Part shown: in pieces, positions 15,401-19,210 of the stretch | Position numbering within the stretch: the first letter of the stretch is position 1 | How the letters are laid out: each line of letters starts with the position of its first letter | NCBI GenBank assembly: GCA_964645125.1 | Contig: CAZXZC010000013.1 | Location: forward strand, 1 to 19,210 | Origin: JBDKGD01 sp964645125 | GTDB taxonomy: Bacteria > Patescibacteriota > Minisyncoccia > UBA6257 > 2-01-FULL-56-20 | DNA: 19,210 nucleotides | Direction: 5' to 3' | Notes under the pieces: generated by a model | Told to the model about the DNA's origin: nothing | Database searches by the model: none | What the model saw: only the letters and a program-made list of their open reading frames with translations | Translations under genes and position numbers: made by a program

Positions 15401-15547
15401 GCCGATGCGTAGGGTTAAAATTTGAGTTTTGCCAGTACCGGGGCCCGCCACTACCATGACGGGGCCATCTATGGTATCTACTGCCTCGCGCTGGGCGGGA
15501 TTTAATTTTTGATATTTGATTTCGAACTGATCGGTATTGTACGGCAC
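12470..15547 (-). CDS. UvrD/PcrA-like SF1A helicase fused to a RecB-type Fe-S nuclease
   Basis: The 1025-aa protein likely acts in recombinational repair of DNA ends. Helicase motifs are in order: Q motif near LNPAQREAV (15-23), Walker A GPGTGKT (35-41), Ia TFTENAAANMRTRL (66-79), II VDEHQDTN (264-271; His replaces the usual Phe/Tyr), III VGDEKQAIFRFQGA (293-306), IV SSNYRST (327-333), V TAHSAKGLEFDHVFL (619-633), VI RRLFYVAMTRARKGL (674-688). The C-terminus is a PD-(D/E)XK nuclease: GSAIH (796-800), GALDRVD (892-898, Asp895), VIDYKTGK (912-919, Asp914 and Lys916), and Gln940. Cys773 in LECPIRYFY plus Cys1009, Cys1014 and Cys1017 suggest an AddB/Cas4-like 4Fe-4S cluster holding the nuclease together. 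It combines on one chain what AddAB has on two subunits. The start is GTG 15547, directly after a -10 box. Confidence 0.92.
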   Translation of the reverse strand: MPYNTDQFEIKYQKLNPAQREAVDTIDGPVMVVAGPGTGKTQILTLRIGHILRTTDTAASSILALTFTENAAANMRTRLHALIGPAAYKVWIGTFHGFCNDIIATYPEYFQELIGRKSANEVQLVHILEEVLTEIDVPLLKPFATPLWYVPVLKSTISQIKREGISPKNFSRIVAVSKKTFEDTPNKVHEKGKYAGQMKGVFLTQAKNIEKNMQVATVYAAYQEKLRAKGLYDFNDMILEVAATLQSTPELLQLLHERFQYVLVDEHQDTNNAQNKVLELLASYDNNPNLFIVGDEKQAIFRFQGASLENFLYFKKLYPTAKLIVLSSNYRSTQGLLDASHGVISNRARSLGAIIPELSEGISQALQSAHSDAGARAVICPLETSDQEAYYIAREVEGLINAGTLPQEIAILYRDNRDAREYAKVLGGRGIPHHVISRGNVLADTRIMQLLTLLEYIARDPEDELLAKILHFDFWRIPPMDIVRIISYQPKEKKRSLLEKLHTPPVLEASGVEDVQKIASIGQMLLSWKKHSHNMPVDELCQRIIAESGYIASIQSQSNAADVIEKIRTLFQEIQNLQTDTPGLSLVQVSEHIQALQNYGIALSYTPSIAKSSGVLLMTAHSAKGLEFDHVFLVGAADGHWGGRVTRDAITLPDLIKLETTGESKEEAGTEDERRLFYVAMTRARKGLTISYATIRQDGKPALPSQFIDEILPQHKIVKEKPIDEEEYQASITKGYANTAESVSSPLITPDYVMSRLYDRGISATAVNNYLECPIRYFYLNIVGLPSAQSRSQRYGSAIHATLKDVFDLFAISKTFDVTSAIASFSKHLQAEGLEGADYGTFIKKGTAAITGYIQNLKGEDYGQVKTELRVSGVVTAADCAPNLEADIKLHGALDRVDVLETNVGGGQSVRVIDYKTGKQKSKNKLEGNTKNADGNYTRQLLFYKLLLERSGIGFSMDVGRIDFVEPDEKGKYHAHDFLFSPEDVTQLYQTICTMIANVVSGVFLENGCRKDECEYCALFAQLKK

Positions 15548-15553
15548 GGTAGT

Positions 15554-15581
15554 ATTCTAGCGAGTTTCTTACTTCTGGCAA
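15554..15581 (-). promoter_or_regulatory. Promoter of the helicase-nuclease, leaderless
   Basis: On the minus strand TTGCCA (15581-15576) and TAGAAT (15559-15554) are 16 nt apart. The -10 box ends 6 nt before GTG 15547, so the G of the start codon is the expected first transcribed base. The -35 lies directly behind the terminator of the upstream gene. Confidence 0.55.
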
Positions 15582-15584
15582 AAT

Positions 15585-15625
15585 ATAAAAAACCGCTCGC
15601 ATTTTTGGCATAAACGCGGGCGGTT
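15585..15625 (-). terminator. Terminator of the PKD-protein gene
   Basis: On the minus strand AACCGCCCGC (15625-15616) pairs with GCGAGCGGTT (15600-15591) with one mismatch, around a 15-nt loop, followed by a T run (15590-15585). It starts 5 nt after the stop codon. Confidence 0.8.
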
Positions 15626-15629
15626 TCAT

Positions 15630-16511
15630 CTATTCGCATTCTCCCTCCGATATATAGCCCTCCATCTTCCCTCCTTTTGAGGAGGTAATAACAAAAGATC
15701 GTTGTTCCTTGGGAATCAACACTCCAAACACCGTCATTTCGTTTGAATCTTCTGGGAGTACAAGATATAAATATCCATTTTGAGACGGTATGCGAACACA
15801 GAGTTTTGCCTGCGGACACGACGAAGATGTTTTTATTTGCACTCGCTTTTTGGTTGGACAGTATGAAACCGTAGCAACCACATGCTCTGTTACTGTCATC
15901 TTAAACAGCGCGGGCGGCGAGTAGTCGTATCCATCGTAGGCAATAACAGTTACGTAATACTGACCAGGCACTTCATACTTGTGCGTACAACTCAAATACG
16001 AAGTGTAGCTTTTTTCAATTATTTCTCCGTCATCAAAATACGCCGTAACCTTTTTTATTTGGTCATTATCTGGGTCAGTGACTGAAACTTGTACATACGC
16101 GGTTTGATCAGATGCTACCCATACATCGCTCCCATACTCACTCACCTTCACCACTGGCGGGTTATTAGGAGGCAACACGACGATGGTTGCCGTGTCTGCT
16201 TCCGATACTCTTCCGTCTTGTGTGGTAATAACAAGTGTTGCCACAAATTGCCCCGTAGAGGCGTATTGATGGGTAAAGTACGCGGTTGCAGATTCGGCTG
16301 TTATAGTGTCACCAAAATCAATTCGGTACTCTTTTATTTCTTTTTCAAGTGGGTCGTATGAACTGCCACAATCAAAATCAGTACTCACACCAACCCGTGT
16401 TGTAGTGCTTGCCAGCTGCACAATTGCCACAGGCAATTCATGTTCGTGTTGCCCATACGCGCATATGGGCGCTATCAAACCAAGCACGCAGAGTATGCGT
16501 ATCACTTTCAT
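15630..16511 (-). CDS. Secreted PKD-domain protein
   Basis: The 293-aa protein has a signal peptide (MKVIRILCVLGLIAPICAYG, likely cut near residue 20). Two PKD-type beta-sandwich domains follow. The first (about 28-112) contains YRIDFGD and HQYASTGQFVATLVI. The second (about 118-210) contains VTDPDNDQIKKVTAYFDDG and HKYEVPGQYYVTVIAYDGYD. The C-terminal 80 residues are Cys-containing (SYCPTKK, SCPQAKLCVRI, EGECE), are not recognised, and may carry disulfides. There is no membrane anchor and the Cys near the signal peptide lacks a proper lipobox, so it is probably released. PKD domains usually mediate protein or glycan contact. It follows the subtilase gene on the same strand, separated by a terminator. 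The start is fixed by a strong Shine-Dalgarno site. Confidence 0.82.
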   Translation of the reverse strand: MKVIRILCVLGLIAPICAYGQHEHELPVAIVQLASTTTRVGVSTDFDCGSSYDPLEKEIKEYRIDFGDTITAESATAYFTHQYASTGQFVATLVITTQDGRVSEADTATIVVLPPNNPPVVKVSEYGSDVWVASDQTAYVQVSVTDPDNDQIKKVTAYFDDGEIIEKSYTSYLSCTHKYEVPGQYYVTVIAYDGYDYSPPALFKMTVTEHVVATVSYCPTKKRVQIKTSSSCPQAKLCVRIPSQNGYLYLVLPEDSNEMTVFGVLIPKEQRSFVITSSKGGKMEGYISEGECE

Positions 16512-16514
16512 AGC

Positions 16515-16522
16515 ACCTCCTT
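16515..16522 (-). promoter_or_regulatory. Strong Shine-Dalgarno site of the PKD-protein gene
   Basis: AAGGAGGT on the minus strand lies 3 nt before ATG 16511, close to a full match to the anti-SD. A TATACT -10-like box about 60 nt further upstream would give a normal-length leader. This contrasts with the SD-less genes in the window. Confidence 0.8.
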
Positions 16523-16655
16523 AAGACTATCTAGGTATTAGAGTGTAAAAGATGAGAGTATATATCGAATACTAACATTCCCATTTCATTGACTCTCTTG
16601 AGTTTGCCTTGTTTTTATCGACTATACTCTCCTCACCTCACTATACACCCCTTCC

Positions 16656-16698
16656 ATAAAAAACAAACATGGCTGGAGTCTTAAAAAAGACCCCAGCC
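16656..16698 (-). terminator. Terminator of the subtilase gene
   Basis: On the minus strand GGCTGGGGTCTT pairs with AAGACTCCAGCC (one mismatch) around a 4-nt T loop, arms at 16698-16687 and 16682-16671. It is followed by a T-rich tract (ATGTTTGTTTTTT). It starts 13 nt after the stop codon. The rest of the 16512-16711 gap holds the leader of the PKD gene and no further gene that I can support. Confidence 0.85.
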
Positions 16699-16711
16699 AC
16701 TGATCGCTTGA

Positions 16712-18820
16712 TTACTGAATAACTTTTACAAACCCGCTTGCCTTGCCACCAAATGATGACTCGGCGGTGAATGTAATTGTTTTTGCAGTATCGAGCTTCA
16801 ACCCCTGCACGTACATACCCGAAGAACTTGCGGTGAGCACAAATTGCTTGTCGGCGGCAACGCGCTGGTTGTCTTCAAATAATTTCACACTAATTGCGCC
16901 ACCACCAGAAAAACTCGATTCTGAAGCATCGACATGCAGCGTTTTTGTCTTACCCTTTATGGTGTAAGACGCTGCAACCTTGACTACGTCTGCTATGTGT
17001 ACCGAGGTTGCAACAACAACTGATTCTACACCTGGTGCGACTACCGTAGCCGTTACAGTGAATTCACCGGGGACTTGATAGATTCGCGTACTTGTCACTG
17101 TTGAATCGCGCTCAAATACTACGGTTGTTGACTCCTTTCTATCTCCCCAATCAAGCGTCACCGTTGCCGGGTAGGCGCCCGATGGATTGGTGAGCGAAAC
17201 TGCTACTTGAAGCGGCTCTGCTTTTTCAAGTGCGTAATCGTTCAATACGGAAATTTTTACGGTTGGAGCTGCACGTTTTGGCATCACCATCGCTGGAAGT
17301 ACAAATTCACTCGAAACTGCATTTCCGTTCTTTACTACCAAACGAATTGCTGTTTCGTATGACTTCACAAATCCAGCCGATGGGTCATTGAAGTGATGGG
17401 TTATTATCGAACTTGAAAATGTGCCGCCAGTTTTGTCACCAAAATCAAGCACCACATATTCCAGCGCATTTACCGAACAGCCACAATTGACTACCATGTC
17501 ACTGTCTTGGTGAATTACTCCCCCTTCTATGCTTGCGCATGCAAGCGGAGCAATAGTTTGATCGCTTTTATACAACGCCGCAACATCGAGTAGTTGAATA
17601 CTTGATGAAACTGGTGATTGTCGCGTTGTTTTTAACAAGAGCGCCTTTAATTGCGCGCCTGATAGATTTTGATTGTGACTCCACTTCCCCTGCGCCCCGC
17701 CTGTCACGAGCGGAGTACCAAAGGATGTACCACTCCAACGCCTGTAGGGCTCATTCCCAAACTCATCTGGGGTAGTTTTTGGTACATAGGTAGGCCGAGC
17801 GACAATGACATCATCACCCGCCGCCCATATGTTTACCGCGGGGCCAAAGTTAGAAAATCCTGACTGGCCACCATTGCTATCTACCGACCCCACACACACC
17901 AGATTTGAAAAACTGAGTGACCACTCGGCCGGGTAGGCATGATCACGCGAAGATCCGCCAATGCTTTTATGGTCATTCCCTGCAGCTGCAACAATAAGCA
18001 TGTTCTTGAGTTCGAGTTTCGCGAACATTTCAAACAGGAATTGGCTGTATTCCTTAAATCCGAAGCTGCAGTTTATCACGAATCTTTTTTCGGGGAATTG
18101 AGCCACCAGCAACAGAATATCTTCGATTCCCATCCCCGTGAAAACAGCGTCGGTCCAGCCGTTGCCATCCAAAATATGTACACTTATTATTTTTACTTTC
18201 CCCTTTTGCCAACACACACCCGCCATTCCTTGTCCATTGTTACCAGTGGCGCCTATCAGAGAAGCGCAGGCGGTTCCATGACCGATGGGGCCATCGTATT
18301 GAGTGTTCTGAGGCCTGTTGGAGTTCACTAAAATAGTGTCTCGTAAGTCCGGATGATCGAGATCAATCCCAGAATCAAGGACAATAGCGATAACACCTTC
18401 GGCCGTCGTGGACACATCCCATGCTTCCGGCATGTTGTGTAAGAACATGGCGTACGAGTGGGGGTTTGAAAGTAGTGGATCAGTTGGAATGACATACGCT
18501 TGGCCTACAACATTCTTTTCAAAAAAGCGTATGCCAACGTCTGTGGTTAATGCGATTGCTGCTTGTGCGGTTGTTCCACTACATTGATACCGAAACCACC
18601 GACCACTTTTTGTGGTTGGCAGCGTGGAAATAAGCGCGGCAATGTTGCCTACCAATCGCGCCTCTTGAGTTTGCACAATCGCATCGCGTCGGCAGACTAA
18701 AAAATCAACTGATTCAGCCCCAAAAGACTTTCCTGTTTGGGTATGTCCAAATCCTTTCGGGACAAACCCGCAGACCAACAAAAGACAAACAATACCTGCA
18801 ACAAATACTAATCGTTTCAT
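16712..18820 (-). CDS. Secreted subtilisin-family (S8) serine protease with PKD domains
   Basis: The 702-aa protein has a signal peptide (about 1-25, core LVFVAGIVCLLLVCGFV). A short propeptide-like region runs to about residue 115. The peptidase S8 domain spans about 120-415. The catalytic triad and oxyanion residue are all present: Asp149 in VLDSGIDLDHPDL, His181 in GHGTACASLIG, Asn282 in AAAGND, and Ser366 in SGTSFGTP. Two PKD-like domains follow, at about 450-510 (YVVLDFGD) and 520-610 (VTLDWGD ... YQVPGEFTVTATV), and one more beta domain runs to the end (VKVIQ). There is no C-terminal anchor or sorting signal, so it is likely secreted or bound through its PKD domains. Several Cys suggest disulfides. 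It sits just downstream of rmuC on the same strand and upstream of another PKD protein. The start has a GGAGG site 6 nt before ATG 18820. Confidence 0.93.
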   Translation of the reverse strand: MKRLVFVAGIVCLLLVCGFVPKGFGHTQTGKSFGAESVDFLVCRRDAIVQTQEARLVGNIAALISTLPTTKSGRWFRYQCSGTTAQAAIALTTDVGIRFFEKNVVGQAYVIPTDPLLSNPHSYAMFLHNMPEAWDVSTTAEGVIAIVLDSGIDLDHPDLRDTILVNSNRPQNTQYDGPIGHGTACASLIGATGNNGQGMAGVCWQKGKVKIISVHILDGNGWTDAVFTGMGIEDILLLVAQFPEKRFVINCSFGFKEYSQFLFEMFAKLELKNMLIVAAAGNDHKSIGGSSRDHAYPAEWSLSFSNLVCVGSVDSNGGQSGFSNFGPAVNIWAAGDDVIVARPTYVPKTTPDEFGNEPYRRWSGTSFGTPLVTGGAQGKWSHNQNLSGAQLKALLLKTTRQSPVSSSIQLLDVAALYKSDQTIAPLACASIEGGVIHQDSDMVVNCGCSVNALEYVVLDFGDKTGGTFSSSIITHHFNDPSAGFVKSYETAIRLVVKNGNAVSSEFVLPAMVMPKRAAPTVKISVLNDYALEKAEPLQVAVSLTNPSGAYPATVTLDWGDRKESTTVVFERDSTVTSTRIYQVPGEFTVTATVVAPGVESVVVATSVHIADVVKVAASYTIKGKTKTLHVDASESSFSGGGAISVKLFEDNQRVAADKQFVLTASSSGMYVQGLKLDTAKTITFTAESSFGGKASGFVKVIQ

Positions 18821-18826
18821 GTGTGT

Positions 18827-18831
18827 CCTCC
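18827..18831 (-). promoter_or_regulatory. Shine-Dalgarno site of the subtilase gene
   Basis: GGAGG on the minus strand lies 6 nt before ATG 18820, an ideal spacing. It fixes the start of the protease. Confidence 0.8.
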
Positions 18832-18870
18832 ATATTCATATTTCAAAATTGACCGTTCTATCGGCACTTG

Positions 18871-18888
18871 TAAGACTTGCGCGTCTTA
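18871..18888. repeat. Dyad upstream of the subtilase gene
   Basis: TAAGAC (18871-18876) and GTCTTA (18883-18888) form a 6-bp perfect inverted repeat with a 6-nt centre. On the minus strand it falls between a weak TTGGCT and a weak TACAAG spaced 17 nt apart, so it could be an operator within a promoter. Both hexamers are poor matches, and the whole assignment is tentative. Confidence 0.3.
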
Positions 18889-18943
18889 AAGCCAAGCCGA
18901 CCTAAATCCCACCCTAGCGCAAAGGGCTTCAATAGGCAAGGAA

Positions 18944-19210
18944 TTACTCTTCTATCAGTTCTGGTAAGGCTGGAGACTCTGGCAGTGCCTGCACTTTGCC
19001 AAGCTTGCGCTCTATGGTGCGGCTTTTCGAGGCTGCATCTTCAATGGTGTTACTGGCCTCTTGGAGTTTTTTATGAGTTTTATCAAGCAAGTCACCAAAC
19101 TTCCCGAATTCGGTTTTGATGGTTGATAAGAGCACCCACACTTCGCTGCTGCGCTTTTCAATGGCAAGTGTCCGGAAGCCCATTTGTAAGCTGTTTAAAA
19201 TCGCCCAAAT
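18944..19210 (-). CDS. rmuC: RmuC family protein, C-terminal fragment
   Basis: The 88 C-terminal codons continue off the right edge; the frame is open through 19210 and reads IWAILNSLQ before an internal Met. The stretch MGFRTLAIEKRSSEVW, then KTEFGKFGDLLDK, KKLQEASNTIEDA and RKLGKVQALP, is the characteristic RmuC C-terminus. RmuC is a predicted coiled-coil protein with a restriction-endonuclease-like fold, linked to limiting recombination at inverted repeats. The catalytic core lies outside the window. No clear terminator follows before the subtilase gene 123 nt away, so read-through into that gene is possible. Confidence 0.93.
   Translation of the reverse strand: MWAILNSLQMGFRTLAIEKRSSEVWVLLSTIKTEFGKFGDLLDKTHKKLQEASNTIEDAASKSRTIERKLGKVQALPESPALPELIEE

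Noticed and set aside
16669..16722. 17-codon plus-strand ORF starting ATGGCTGGAGTC
   Set aside because: It coincides with the subtilase terminator hairpin, lacks a ribosome site, and its promoter candidates have wrong spacing.
16509..18820. Lipoprotein signals in the two exported proteins (Cys near the signal peptides)
   Set aside because: The residues before Cys (LLVC and APIC) do not fit a lipobox, which needs Gly, Ala or Ser directly before Cys.

Overview
The window looks like chromosome from a Candidate Phyla Radiation (Patescibacteria) bacterium, most likely Parcubacteria-like. This is inferred from family content, not from a marker tree. The supporting features are: a surface protein with 'GYAWSQNYGWINM'-type repeats, an O-antigen-ligase/TPR membrane protein, a short DnaE without the C-terminal tail, a single-chain UvrD-like helicase fused to an Fe-S nuclease, PKD-domain secreted proteins, and many small unrecognised proteins. 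The standard code (UGA = stop) fits every gene seen. I see no CRISPR array, insertion sequence, prophage or rRNA.

Layout. 1-680: the start of an unknown minus-strand gene at the left edge, tRNA-Trp(CCA), a two-way terminator, and the 59-codon ribosomal protein gene rpmG on the minus strand. 679-5662: two minus-strand cell-envelope genes, a polytopic O-antigen-ligase-like protein with C-terminal TPRs followed by a large C-terminally anchored surface protein. 5722-6120: a small divergent membrane-anchored coiled-coil protein. 6280-7699: two tRNA-Thr isoacceptors (GGT and TGT) on the minus strand flanking an unrecognised 390-aa cytoplasmic protein. 7795-10986: dnaE, the replicative polymerase alpha subunit, which is divergent from the tRNA and convergent with an MscS-like membrane protein (11095-11781). 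11917-12252: a small three-helix membrane protein, then about 210 bp that may hold a decayed reading frame. 12470-15547: the helicase-nuclease. 15630-18820: two exported proteins on the minus strand, a PKD protein and a subtilisin-family protease with PKD domains. 18944-19210: the C-terminus of RmuC, running off the right edge.

The most distinctive signal concerns gene starts. For six protein genes (rpmG, the ligase, the 390-aa gene, dnaE, the 111-aa gene and the helicase) a good -10 hexamer ends only 6-10 nt before the likely start codon, and no Shine-Dalgarno sequence is present. Their mRNAs should therefore be leaderless or nearly so. The two exported proteins at 15630-18820 instead have strong Shine-Dalgarno sites. 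This suggests two modes of translation start in one genome, housekeeping versus secreted. It also moves the dnaE start to 7795 and the ligase start to 5626.

Most transcription units are closed by recognisable hairpins (421-455, 6379-6412, 11020-11053, 15585-15625, 16656-16698), so most genes here appear to be transcribed singly.
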